From Enoplolaimus lenunculus (Eukaryota; Nematoda; Enoplea; Enoplida; Thoracostomopsidae), in the NCBI GenBank assembly GCA_030248215.1, contig JASANG010002426.1, positions 1-64,000 of the forward strand: DNA of 64,000 bases, written 5' to 3'. Each line of letters starts with the position of its first letter. Positions within the stretch are counted from its first letter, which is position 1. The position numbers were made by a program, and so were the translations under genes. The notes under the pieces are model-generated. The model was not told where the DNA came from and ran no database searches. It saw only the letters and a list, made by a program, of their open reading frames with translations. Positions 1 to 13,200 of this stretch are shown piece by piece.

Positions 1-300
1 TTCTATTCAAATGCGCACTGTTGTTTTTGGTGATTTCAACTTCATGAATATAAATTGGAAGGATTTTGTAGCCACTGAACCAATAGCTGTTGAATTTTTG
101 CAATTTATTTTATACGTATACTAATTTTAGACAGTTTTGCGATGCTCCACCTCATGTAAATGGAGGACTTCTTTATTTGGTGTTGCGCAATACTTACGAT
201 TTAATTTCTAATGTTAAAGTTGGCGATCCGTGTGACAGTTCATGTGATCACTGTGTTAATTATTTCAATGTGCTTATCTCTATAGGTTCAACTGCACCCA
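1..300 (+). mobile_element. LINE fragment: endonuclease domain of a non-LTR retrotransposon (broken)
   Basis: From base 11 the frame reads a GDFNF...INW motif, followed in another frame by NGGLLYLVLRNT, DLISNVKVGDP and a degenerate SDH (SCDH). This order is typical of the EEP-fold (APE-like) endonuclease of CR1/Jockey-like LINEs, which nicks target DNA to start reverse transcription. A stop at 122-124 and a frame change near 117-125 separate the two halves, so the copy is dead. The rest of the element would lie left of the window; after about base 300 the resemblance ends without a reverse transcriptase. The clade is not certain. Confidence 0.75.
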
Positions 301-340
301 AAGAATACGTCAGACGTGTTCAGCGTGCTGATTAAGCGAA

Positions 341-815
341 TATTTTTTCTTGTTTACGAATACTAGTTTCCTGTCGCTTTTCAAAGGTCTAAACGTAAAT
401 GCTCAATTAAGTTTTTTAGACAAAACCGATATTTTACGGGTTTCAACAAATATAACGACTTGCAGTTCTAGGGTTTCAATTTTTTGAAGTTTTTAAAAAA
501 CATCCGGCAAGTTAAAATACCGGAGCCGGATATCGATTTTTTGCTGCAGCCGGATATCCTGTGGCACCCGGCTTACGATGTCAGACGTTTTGGGCAGTTA
601 ACAATCGCTTTATACGTACCGTTATCTGCACACTGACTGATGAAGCTACTCTAACCCGGTAGTAACTACTGTGTATATGCAATCGCAGTATTTATGTTAT
701 ATACTTGCACGCACTGGCTGTAGCAGGGATTATCTTCGGGTGGGTTTGGTGGTACGCTTACGTGTTTTTATGATTCGGTTATGATTTTGTAATATTCCTA
801 TTTTTCTTTAAAAAT
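341..815. other. Intergenic stretch with faint repeat remnants
   Basis: No coding exon seen. Around 500-585 there are CCGG-rich words (ccggagccggatatc, ggcacccgg) that resemble a worn end of the hAT-like family found elsewhere in the window. The rest shows nothing recognisable; it is the far upstream region of the V-ATPase gene. Confidence 0.4.
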
Positions 816-1031
816 CCCGCTTCATATACTTCTGGCTAGCATACAAATACTGTGCAGTGTACATTGCATGTACTGGAATATGCGCTAGGAACTGCTTATA
901 ACGTCTCAAGTTCCCTGACCATCCCCGCTTCATATGCCTCTGGCTAGCATACAAATACTGTGCAGTGTGCATTGCATGTACTGGAATATGCGCTAGGAAC
1001 TGCTTATAACGTCTGAAGTTCCCTGACCATC
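816..1031. repeat. Tandem duplication, two 108-bp units
   Basis: Unit 1 (816-923) and unit 2 (924-1031) differ at only a few positions; both begin cccgcttcatat and contain ctggctagcatacaaatac and gaactgcttataacgtct. They end about 190 bp before the start codon of the V-ATPase gene, so they lie in its likely promoter or 5' leader. The gctagcata...gtgcagtgta...ttgca core also resembles sequence at about 50630-50700 and 50985-51060 beside SINEs, so the unit may be a piece of a dispersed repeat. Confidence 0.9.
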
Positions 1032-1217
1032 CATAGATGATGTTGCTTTATTTTCCGGATCTTTTTGAAAGTATATATTATGACGAAGGAACTAGGATCA
1101 TAACCGTGTTGCCGATTATAAAGTGTCAGACGTGTAATTTTATCATTATATTACGTTCCGTTGTCGATCACTGCGATATTAGATTTAAGTACGTATAGAA
1201 ATTAAGAATTTTCCAAA

Positions 1218-4200
1218 ATGGGGGCGTTGTTTCGAAGCGAAGAAATGACTCGATGTCAGTTGTTTCTGCAAACTGAGTCAGCATATGCTTGTGTTGCGGA
1301 ACTTGGCGAGCTTGGTTTAGCCCAGTTTCGAGATGTGAGTTTATTTCCTTGTTTGTTTTTACAACAATTAAATTGTTATACGTACGCATAATTTATGAAC
1401 TTCATTTCATAACTAAGTAGAAGTATGGAAGGTAATTTCAACCCATGTGTCTGCAACTTCAAAATTTGAGTAATAAATAGCATTACGTACTTTGCTAAAG
1501 TTGGCAATTACGTGATTTCTGTTCTTGTGTTTGTTTCGATCTGTCTGTATAGTTTGTTTTGAAATAGAGGTTGAAATTTTTGAAACAAGTTTTACTGTTA
1601 TATAATATGTACGTGAGATCGTATGAATGTGGCGTGACATATAATGAGGGATGGGCCGATACCGAAATTTTTGCCGATGCCGATTCTTATATTGAAATTT
1701 TGCCGAACCAATGCCGATTCTAATTTTGGTACAACATGTTTAATAAACAGATAGGATTACATCATCATAATTAAAGACTTAAGCCCTAACCATCACAAAC
1801 GATTATAATTTTATCAGATGGCTCATTTTACTCACGAAAAGTACCGATTATTGCCGATGCCGATTAATCGACACATCCCTACATATATTATGATGTTACA
1901 TGGTACTATATTTAATTCGTTTGAAATATTTCTCTCACGTTTGAAGCATGGGCTTAAGATCAAAAACACAATATTTCGCTGTGAGTTTTTGAAATGTCAG
2001 AAATAACAATGGCAAGAAACCCAGTGGATATCTACTACATTTTTGTCGAAACAAAGCTATAACAAGTTGTAGTAAGTAGTACTAAAATTAGCGTGGCTTA
2101 GTTTTATTTTTGAAAAATTTTCACAAATATCCGCGTCGACTACTCTACGTGCCTCTAATCGAAGCACCAATACGTTGGTAAATATGTTGTTATTCATGTG
2201 TTTTGTAGTAAAGATTGAAATTTTAAAGACAGCCTAAATCACAACACTACAACAATGTTCATTAAAGCCGTTGTTTTGATCAATTAAGTTTAATAGCATA
2301 TTATATACCAACCAACAGTTAAAAAGTGTTTAGATCTATTTGGCAATATTGTGATAGTATGTTCATATGCGGTTTAAGCTAAATGGTGAGACGAGCGCCT
2401 TCCAACGAAAGTTTGTTTCTGAAGTGCGTCGCTGCGACGAAATGGAACGGAAGCTTCGTGAGTTGCTTTTCGGTTATAAGTTTTGTATTGTCGAAATCTT
2501 TTCAACTCATCTTGAGACGTGAGGCGGTGATGTTGGGCGCAAGCATATAATATAACAATAATACTTGTTGGCGTGATTTAAGTTTCTATGCACGGCTGTC
2601 AGCCATTTATGTTTTCGAGAAGTGATTTCATAACAAAAGTAATTTTATTCTTAGTGGACGGATTTTCCAGTCACTTTTGTACTGTCTGGCAATCAAAAGT
2701 GTACATGCTTAGATTTTTGAGCAGTTATAAGCAAGTACGATTGTTTTATTGCTTTTGCATTAACGGTTGTGTATATATTTTAAGAGATCGTATGCACCAA
2801 GACGTAGGTGTTTACTTTTTAACGTTAAGTAAATAACGCTAAGTGTTGTTATCAATTTGCTATGCTGCATTACAGTTAGGTTTTGTTATTCAGTGATCCT
2901 TTCAACTTGGGAACGTTTCATAGGTGAAATATGTATTTAATGCATTATGTTAATTTTATTAAGAAATTCTTGTATACTATGCTTGACATGAGAACAATGT
3001 ATAGTGTGCAGATTTACAAGTTTGGTTCTGACTAAATAGGTAAGTTTCAGAATTGCTGTAACTGTCTGATTATGTTGATTTTTATTATTTGTTTAACGAT
3101 CTAGGTTACCTTGAAAATGAAATAATTAAAGATGGAGTGCCTATGTTGGATATTGGTGAAAACCCTGAAGCTCCGCCACCACGTGAAATGGTGGACTTAG
3201 AAGTACTTACCAATTTTTGTTTTTCTGCATAATGATACATTGATTGCATCTAATTTAGGTAGGTAGCAGGTTTCAACCGAAATTTCGGTTCCGGCATTTT
3301 TTCACCTTCCGGTTCCGGTAAAATTTTGCTGGAATTAAAAATTTCGGTATTAAGTTTTGGTCGAAGACAGTGAAATAACTGAAATCTAAGTTAGTGTTTT
3401 AAGAAAATATTGTTTGTGAAAATGGAGACTTTATAGTTTATGTAAAAACTGTATGTTTCACGCAACTTATTAAATTTCCTTATCTTTACTTTTAATATAT
3501 CAAGTGAACTCGTCTTTCACTCTTCCCATTTTTACTGAGGGTGGGTTTCTCTAAGGTTGAGTCTGGAGAATACTTGGGTGCAACACAAGAGCGGGAAGGC
3601 AATTTCCACAGGTTTAATTGGGTGGCAATTTTGCCTATTCACGTGTTGTAGCTACTAACTTGATGCCACCGACTGTGAAAAAAGTGGGATCAACCTGACG
3701 GAAGGCCAAAATGTGGTATTGGCGGTGTGTGAGAACCCACAGTCCACCCATGGAAAGCCCAGGTGAAGGCCATTTCGCGTTTCATTGTTTTAGGCAACGT
3801 TTGAAAAGCTAGAAAATGAGTTGCGTGAGGTGAATTCAAACGAAGAGATGCTCAAGAAGAATTTTCTTGAATTGACTGAGCTCAAATATATTCTTCGAAA
3901 AACTCAAAATTTTTTCGACGAGGTAACTGTGCGCTATGACACCATTAATGTGCGTACCGGTGCTTTTAAGTATTCGTAGAATTTTTGCACCGCATATTAT
4001 TATTGTCTTGTGCTATGTATTCTGAACCATGTTACTATATATACTGTGTATGCAAGAAAAAGATATTTTGTTTGTTGTGAAACATACCGTAAATTTCTTC
4101 CGCGCTTGCTATAAAACCCTGCTATACAGGTTTTGCAATAGGAACTAAATGTTATCGCAAAAGGATGAATTCTGGCTGGAATAGGAATATATGTCAGTAG

Positions 4201-7200
4201 ATGAAACAATTATCACTAGTTTTTATAAAAATAGCAAAGATATGCTTAAAGCGAATTTTTGGCAAATTCATCATTAAGTTTTTACTGGGTTTTCGACCAG
4301 AACAACAAATTCTGTGGAACCGTACAGTTTGGTGCATATTATTTACTACGTAGTCGCAGATACTGGCATTGTATATCTATCTCTTAAGCGGATGTAATAT
4401 TTTTGGCCGTTCATCCAATCTAAACCTGTTGCCGTAAGTCAGTGAAATTTCTATCTAGCCGGACATAGTTTCTGGCGGTTCCACTGAATATGAACATTAT
4501 ACTGAGATATCTTTCAAGTTTGTCGTGATTTCGAAGCAATTCTATTGAAAATGGTGGTGGCCAAAGATTTCCATTTTCGAAGCTGACAACATTGTCTTCG
4601 CGATCGTATTCTCGATATTTACTTTAAAGTAATTTCTTGCAAAGTATGTGAAATATAGCAATCAACAACTGCTTGCGCACCCTTGTTATTGGAACGGAAA
4701 TCGTTTGTTGTTTAGTTATTAATCGTTAAAAATGTTTTAGGGTCTATTTCCTGATAATACTCAAGCTGCACAGTTGGCTGGCGCCGAATTTCCGGGCCAG
4801 GGAAGCGTGCAACGCGACAAGTCAGAGCTGAAATTAGGGTAAGTTCTCCGACGTTGTTAAAATCGAACAGGGCTTTGCAACATTCGCTATGATACGAGAT
4901 TTTATTATAAATTTCGCTATTAGTGCAGCGCTGAAACTTACGAATCTGGCTGCTTATTAGTTTCGTACCTCAAAGTTAGTTAAACATGACCGCTCGTTTG
5001 TAACCACAGGTGTAAAAATGTTGAATTAAAAGTGGGGCAAAGCTTGGATTTTGGTCTGAACCGCTGTGAAAGTTGGGAACGCGGGGACATTCGGAGCGCG
5101 GGAAGTAAGCTCAGTGATCACAGTAACAAACTTTTTAGATAAATATGCGCTTTATCGCGTGCTTTACGTGTATAATATTTACTACTTTGTTAAGTTTACT
5201 TACTGGGTACTTTTTCGTATTTCTTCTATAATATTGGGCGTTATAAGACGTTGTTATACAACTGTCTAAAACATGGTATTGGATTTTAGTAACTTTCAGT
5301 CTTTACTTTAAAATGAGTGTTGTTATTGGTAGTTTTTATTATGTAGCAGTTGTACCCTGTATATTTTTTGATATGTAATCCATCAGTTTTAGTTGTGTTT
5401 GGTTATCTATTCTTTTCAAAGGTATTAACGTGAAATGAACACTAACATGCTTTGGAAAACGCATTGTTATTGGAAACTAAATTCTATTGTTTATCCTACT
5501 AATTGCTGTAAACTAACTCAAACTAACGGTGTTTGTTGTAACTTTGTATATCGTTCGAAGCACATAATGTTATACTTGTCATCTTTTGGTTCTGAAGCAC
5601 AAGCAATTTTTCGTTTAGAATTTTGTATCCTTTGATGTAATTGTAAGAAGTATGTTTGTTAAAGGACGAATTTTGCAGCGCTGAATATGATTTGTTTGTA
5701 TTTTTATTGTTGCCAGTTTTTTCAGTTTGGTAGAGTACTTTTAAACATTTTGAGGTGTTGGATGGTAATTTTTAGGAGATTAATAGCTTAGTTTAAAACA
5801 TTCATTCATAAGTAGTGACGATAACTGAGTTTCGATAATTTGTGTTTATGAAATTACGTCGTGCTTTTTGTGATATGTCAATTTTGGCAAAAAATAAAAT
5901 GATAAGTTAAATTATTGTAATCATCGATCAGTTGTGGTTGTGTTTGTTTATACTTTGAAACATTTTAGTTTTTGTATTCGATTGTCGTTAAAATTTCCTT
6001 TGTAAATTAAAATAATGTTCATGGTTTTGTTTAATAATATATTATTAGGGTATTAATATTCGCTGGTTCGTTAAGATGAAAAATGTAGCCGTCTGTCGGT
6101 TTATTGAGATTTCTTGTAAATCAATGGTTCACAAAATATTATCTTTTAGCGGTGTCAGCTTAATTTGCATGCCGTTAGTTGGTACTTGTTTACTTCCTCT
6201 CCAATCCCCACTAGTGTTAATTTGATAGAAGATAAAACTTCTACCCCCTCATTTCTGTTTATTGTTTTACTATGGTTTACGGTAACCCCGAGATTAAACC
6301 TATTTTATTGCTCCAGTCATGCGTGGGGGACATTTTTGTTGGGAAAGCAAATAAGTGCCAGTAGTCGGATATCTTTATATGTGGGTTTAATTTCATGAAA
6401 ATTGAGCATCATCCTTTTGTAGCGTCAAGATATGAACGCGTTGCAAAATATTACCGTCGAACAACAACTGGCACATGATGCGTCTTCAATTTCAATGTTT
6501 CGGTCGTCTATGGCAGGCCTTTCCGTTCCACAGTCGCTCAACTCCGGTTCAGGGCGGAATTCACCAAGTCGTGGTAGCCACCGCGCAGCTGCTGGGTATA
6601 CGAATCACTCGCTGGAAGCTGATGGAGGCGACGTCACTTTGGAGTTATCGGGTTCGACCGAAGCTAACATAGCCCCTGGGGCGTTGAATTTGAAGTGAGA
6701 CAACAAAAATGCGGTTTAAGGTTTAGAGATGTATAGCTGGTGGTATTCGCTCTAATGCCTGTAACCTAACTGCTTTTCTTTTAACTAACTTTCTTTTATT
6801 TTTCTGTTAAGACTTACAATGAAATGTGTTGGTATTATAAAGGGAGTTTGGTGCATTTGGTTTTATGAACGTCTTTATTTTTGGAGTTCATTATGGGATT
6901 CGACTATGCGTATATTTGTGTCGTTTTGCCCAGACTGATTTTATTCTTAACTTATTGCGAAGTAGAATAATAAGCTTAACATTAATAAGGAATGCCTGTA
7001 TCAGGGAATATTTTTTCAAGTGAATTTCAAGGGTCTTTGGAATTTAGCGACCATCAGGGTTCCAATCGGAAGTAAATTTTGTCGGAATCGGAATCGGAAT
7101 CAAATTTTTTTGTCAAAACCGGAATCGGAATTTAAGTTTTAGTAATTATATCAAAAACTAAAGTGTATGACTTTTGACTTTTTGTTGCAGTATGTTTGTC

Positions 7201-10200
7201 TGTATTGTTCACAATTTCAGTAAAAATTGCTTGTATAGCTGACCGTATAAGCGGACTACTAACCTGTAAAATTACGTTATTAATGAAGGCCTACCAATTC
7301 TAAGAGCAACCTGCCAATTCTCAAAGCACAGGAACCACTTGGCCTTAAGTTTAAATTTATGAAATCATAAATAACAAGGCCCAGATTTTTGAAAATTAAC
7401 CACTTCAATGGAGCGTCGTTTTTACTACAATAAGGATACTGTTGAACAAAATACCGAGCTATATTTGAGAACTACTGGGGCTAACATCACTGCTTGCCGC
7501 TATAAAGTAGAATTTTATGTTTAGATTTTATTCGTTTAAAGGTAGAGCTTAAAGTTTTCAATTGCAGTCACATGTTGACAATCAGAGAAATAATTTACTC
7601 TGCTACTGAAAATACTTACTAACAAAAACAAACGATTTGCAGACAAACGAAAAAATAGGCAAAATTTAAGTTCAATCAGCTTAAAAAGTAATAACCGAAA
7701 AACCGGAATTCCGGCATCGGAATCGAAGCCTGTCGAAATCGGAATCGGAACCAAAATTATTTTTTCGGAATTTTAGCCGGAATCGGAATTCCGTTGGAAC
7801 CCTGGCGTCCATTGTGTTTCGTAATTTTTACAAACATTTCAGTGAGATATCGCATAATATATTGAACCAAAAAAATATGGTATGAAAAGAGGCATTTTTT
7901 GCATGTAAGTAAATGCTTGTGTGGCACATGGAACGACTGTAAGGCAGAATATTTTCAACTTTTTTTATATTTTGTTTAGTTTTGTCACTGGCGTTGTTGC
8001 AATTGAGCGCATGCCTTCATTCGAGCGGCTGTTGTGGCGCGCGTGTCGTGGAAACATATTTTTACGGCAGTCGGAAATTAACGAAATATTTTCGGATCCG
8101 AAAACGGTTTGCGTTGCTAAATTATTTACTTATTTAGTGTATTTGTTATTCATGCCATGTACAGTCACGGGCAGACTTTATGAATTTTGTTCGCTCGCGA
8201 GAACTCGCGACTGCCAACGCGATCGCTGTCACGCCTCAAACCCTGGTTGTATTCGCTTTTCCGTTCAAATCCCGTGTGCGAGCGATTGCGCCCAAGAAAC
8301 GGGCGATCGCGATTTCAGATCTGATTTCTAAAGCTATCGCGAAGGCGCTAAATTCTGTCTGTCGCCGTACATATCACTTTGTTTAAAACTTTGTACTTGT
8401 CCTAATACCCGGATGTGCAAACTCGATTATTTTTAAGCATTTTATTGAAATTTAAATGTTTGGTTATGAAATAGCGAAGAACGCTATGTACCATAATACT
8501 GGAGTTTTTCTAGGCTGCTGGAGGGACATGATAAGTAAAGTTTTGTATGTTAAAGTTCGTGTTTTTACTGTTTGCGTCTTTGCTAGGTACATCGTATACA
8601 TATGTAAATCGCAAAAACTTGCAGTTTAGGTACAATACTTAACTCACGCAACATTAAAACTGGTGTAAATTTTACTCAAAAATATTCTGGAAATTGTAGG
8701 TAGTATTTGCGTTTGCAGTGGGGCTGGAAAAGGGGCGAGGTCAACTTTGGGAATGGGTCGGTGGGAGAACTCAAAATGGGTGAGGTGGGGGGCCCATCTT
8801 CCATCAAAAACCCGTAGTTTGAGAGAACTTGTGTAATTTGTTGTTATTCGTTGAGTGGCAGTGTCCGTGCTTTCCTAGTGTGGCTGTATATATTTCAGGG
8901 AATTCCTGTGCGCAAGGCGGTGTTTATTATATTCTTTCAAGGAGAACAGCTGAAATCTCGGGTCAAGAAAATATGTGATGGGTAAGTGTGGCGCTACAAT
9001 TTGAAGAATTATAATGTTATCTGGCGCCGTACATCGCTATCCGTAACCGTGGGGGTATTGTACGCGCATGTGCTATATATACATATGACCTCAGGTTGTG
9101 TTGGGATTGGCTTTAATGAATTTTAGATTTCTAGTTAAGTTTGACATATTCCAGTTACAGTTAATATTAAAGAAAGCGAAACTCCAAGCTTCCGAGTTCA
9201 GCTCTGAGATTCGCGAAGCGTGTTATATGTCTTGTACTCGGAAGTCGAAAGGATGATGACCATCCATCGGTGTGTCCGACAAGAATCTCAGGAGTCGCTG
9301 AACGGATTTCGATAAACTTTTTTGTTTGCAAGCTTATGATCCGAGGGTGTTAATCCTGCAATGGGTTTATAAACATCCTATATTGATAAATGACTAGCTA
9401 GCTACTCACTAATTGGATATTACCTATTCTAACTATGGCAGTTGAATTGAGAATGGTCATATTATAAAGTTTGTGCACTGTTGGCTCTAGGGTTCTCAGG
9501 CTTGAGAAATTTAAACATAGCGTTTAGAAATGGGAACACTTAAAAAGTAGCTACACGCTAATTATCGTATATCCTATGCAACTATACAGCATTTGAGTGC
9601 ATTACAATTTTAAAAGTATTGGTGTGGTCGGTGTGTACCGCTATGTTCCGTTGGGTTTATAGATAAGAAACACTTAAATTTTCTGCTTAAAATTTTCTAT
9701 TATTTTGTAATTAGTAGGATACTCGCTAATTTGCATTAGTTATTGCCGTTATTGCATTTTGAAGTTATTGTCAGTAAGTGGGTCCGAGCTTCGCTCAATA
9801 CGTGTAGTACTAGTCGGCTGGTGTATAATTGATTTTTCTATATAGAACTTTGATGCAGGGTGCGACCGACATTGCGATTCCGATTTAGAATTCCGGTTCA
9901 AAAACTCTTCCGATTTCGATTTCACAATCAGTCGGAAACGGAACTTTGAACTTTTAAGTTCAGTCCTATTTGTCGCGATATATTGCATAAAATTCTCTCG
10001 ATCAAACATCCAAGCACACAAAACTATCGTTTTATTTTGAAAATAATAATTGATTGAAGTTTAGTTGTACAGAACTAAAAAATAATCGACGATTTGTTCA
10101 TGCAACGTTTTTGAAAATTGTTACCAGCCGACGGATGCTTTAAATCAATTTTATATTTTGTTACAAATTATCTGTTTAGTCACAAAATATATAGTTCCGA

Positions 10201-13200
10201 TTCCGATATACTTTACTTCCGCTTTGCACCCTGCTTTGATGTAGAATTTATATGAAGATTTTTGGGTTTCTAGGTTTCACGCTACACTTTATCCATGCCC
10301 GGATACAGCACAGGAACGACGTGAAATGTCAATTGGTGTGATGACTCGTATTGAAGACTTGAAAACGGTTAGTCTCAAAATGTTATGATATTTCTTTGGT
10401 GGTCAAGTTGGACATAGTTGTGGTGAATTAAAAAATTGTGGTCGCTGTTGAATATGCATTAGTGCTGTATCATATGTGTTTCTGTGGTTTAACTAACTTA
10501 TTATAATTTAGTATGGTTTGTCTGTTGCTTGGTCATAATAAATTATACAATGCCTTCTGTCGCTTGAATACAAAATATCATTTATAGAGAGGGCGGGAAA
10601 ATGTGGGAAGAGGTCAGATATGCGGAGGGGTGGAATGAAGTAACTTAGATGTGGGCAATGGTCCTGTGAAAACACAATACTAATATGTCTAGTTAGGTCA
10701 AGGTTTTGTTTTGTTTAAAAGCAATATCGGTTTAATGCTGAAATGCTTTGCCTTATGTTTTAGGTTTTGTCTCAAACGCAAGATCACAAGCACCGAGTTC
10801 TGGTTGCCGCAGCGAAAAACGTACCGCATTGGTTTACGAAAGTTCGAAAAATCAAATCCATCTACCATACAATGAATTTGTTCAATATCGATGTCACTCA
10901 ACGTTGTCTGATAGCTGAATGCTGGTGTCCTGTGGCAGATTTGGAAAAGATTCAAAATGCTTTGCGTGTGGGAACGGTAGCAATAATTGAGTTTTTCGGA
11001 TATGACCATGCGTATTTGCGCAAAAATGAAGCCGGATATTGAGGATTATTCAGGCATGGTTTGAGGGTCAACTCACCCGCTGGCATTTGTAGTTGTGGTT
11101 GTTGGTCCATGTGTTTTTCTTTTTAGCAAATTTTCCGGATGGGAGACAAGAAGACTTCAATTTTTCGATAAACAAATAAAATAGTATAGTTTAATTAATT
11201 TCATGTTCTAACTTTTAAAACGTGTCAATGGGCAATGTCTTTTCAAGAATCAGGTATTAATAAACTGTATAGTTTAATTCTAGCGGTTAGCTGAAAAAGG
11301 TTTTCGTGTAAAACGTCATTGCGAACATACTTTTCAGCGTTGAACAAGAGATTGATCTGAACATTTTTGTTTGTAGATTGGTGAGTAAGGGTGTCGCTTT
11401 ACTTTTTGACAGTTTTAGTGCCGTTCGGTATATTCCGGTATGTGCCGCACGTCATGTATACCGCCTTCCATACTTTCAGGAAGTTAGCGGCGGAACGGTG
11501 CCGTCAATTTTGCATCGAATGGAAACAGATGAGGCACCGCCGACATTTTTTCGAACAAATAAATTTACGAAAGGATTTCAAGCAATTGTTGACGCGTATG
11601 GTGTCGCTACTTATGGAGAAGTTAATCCAGGTAACAAACAAACCCAGTAGAGCAGACAGCGAACTTGTTAAATCGATTTGCGGCTATCTTGCAATTCTTA
11701 ATAGTCCCTGTTTTACGTTTTACTAATAATTTTAAACCATTCGCCGCAATTCCGTAAGAAAATAGTAATATTATGTAGTTCTCACGTACAGAGCAGGGTG
11801 GCACCGTATCCGCTATTAAACCGAATTCGATTCCATTGCCAATTTGCTGAATCCGAGTCCGAACCTTGCATTTTGCAAATTTCTGATATAAATTTGTTTC
11901 AGAATACCAACTTAATAAAATTGAAGCATTCCTTTCGACCTGCAAAAATAACAAGTCGAACAAAATATGTACTGTTTTCACAAACACTATTATTTCGTGT
12001 TCGACCTCAGTTCTGAGATATCAGACCTGAAACAAACGGTATTGATTTATATAACAAGTAGTTATTTAAAAGCTTTACTGCTTTTATATGTATGTATAAA
12101 TCAAACAGCAATTTTTTGCCGAATTCGAATCTGAGGGATTGTTGCCACCCTGATATAAAGTCCAATTCTGGAAACCAGAATTATTTTCAAATCAAGCAAC
12201 CGCAATTCTTTATATCGAATCAAAATTGATTTTATAAAATTTAAACCTTGGAGTAGAACTTCGAAATTTTGTGGTGCAAATATACTTACGTCACCACTCG
12301 AAAGAATTAGAATTCGTAAAATTGAAACACTGTTTTTGTTTGGTTGGCTTGTTTGTTTGTTGTTTGTTTGTTTGTTTGTTTGTTTGTTTGTTTGTTTGTT
12401 TGTTTACAGCTCCCTATGCGATTATTTCGTTTCCTTTCTTGTTTGCAATTATGTTTGGCGATGCTGGGCATGGAACAATTATGGCGTTGTTCGCGTTGTT
12501 TCTTGTTATACGGGAACGGCAAATAACGGCTTTGCGTATTCGCGATGAAGTGAGTTAGGGTGGCGGTATACTTTGTCGTGCGGCGCCGTCCGTCGTTGTC
12601 CGACAAAGCGCAAACACTAAGAACTATCAAAATAGTATTCGGCACCGATGAATTGGACTATGCGATACTAATCGGCAGTAGGCGCGACATGCAGAATAGA
12701 TATTTGACTGCTGTTCATACCAACTAAAATTTTTATAGATGGACAATTTAGTGTATTTTTATTATAGTTGATAAGCCTCATGTAAATTACAGAAAGCACA
12801 GCTCTGTGTTATATAAACACTGCGAGGAATGAAATTTATGGTGAAATAAAACATTCAAGCATTAACCACCCTCGAGTAATAAATTGTGTTAAATTCAGAT
12901 TTTTTCAACGTTTTTCGGTGGACGTTACATTATTCTATTGATGGGACTATTTTCTGTTTACACTGGTTCAATCTACAACGATATGTTTTCGCTATCAACA
13001 AACGCGTTTGGAACTGGTTGGAAATGGAGTAACAAAACTGTTTCCAAATGGTAAGGTTATGTTAGTATATTATGCGTCGTTGACAATAACTTCTATTGGC
13101 TGGGCGGGCAGTAATAAAAGGAATATAATAAGGTTACTGAATGGTAAATGTCAAAATTGCCACTGGTTAACCCAACATAACATTTATTAACATGTCAACA

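Noticed and set aside
12271-12645. Leu/Val/Cys-rich or Lys/Gln/Thr-rich small proteins read through the gttt repeat
   Set aside because: They are artefacts of the microsatellite in the intron; only 12410-12549 is a real exon.
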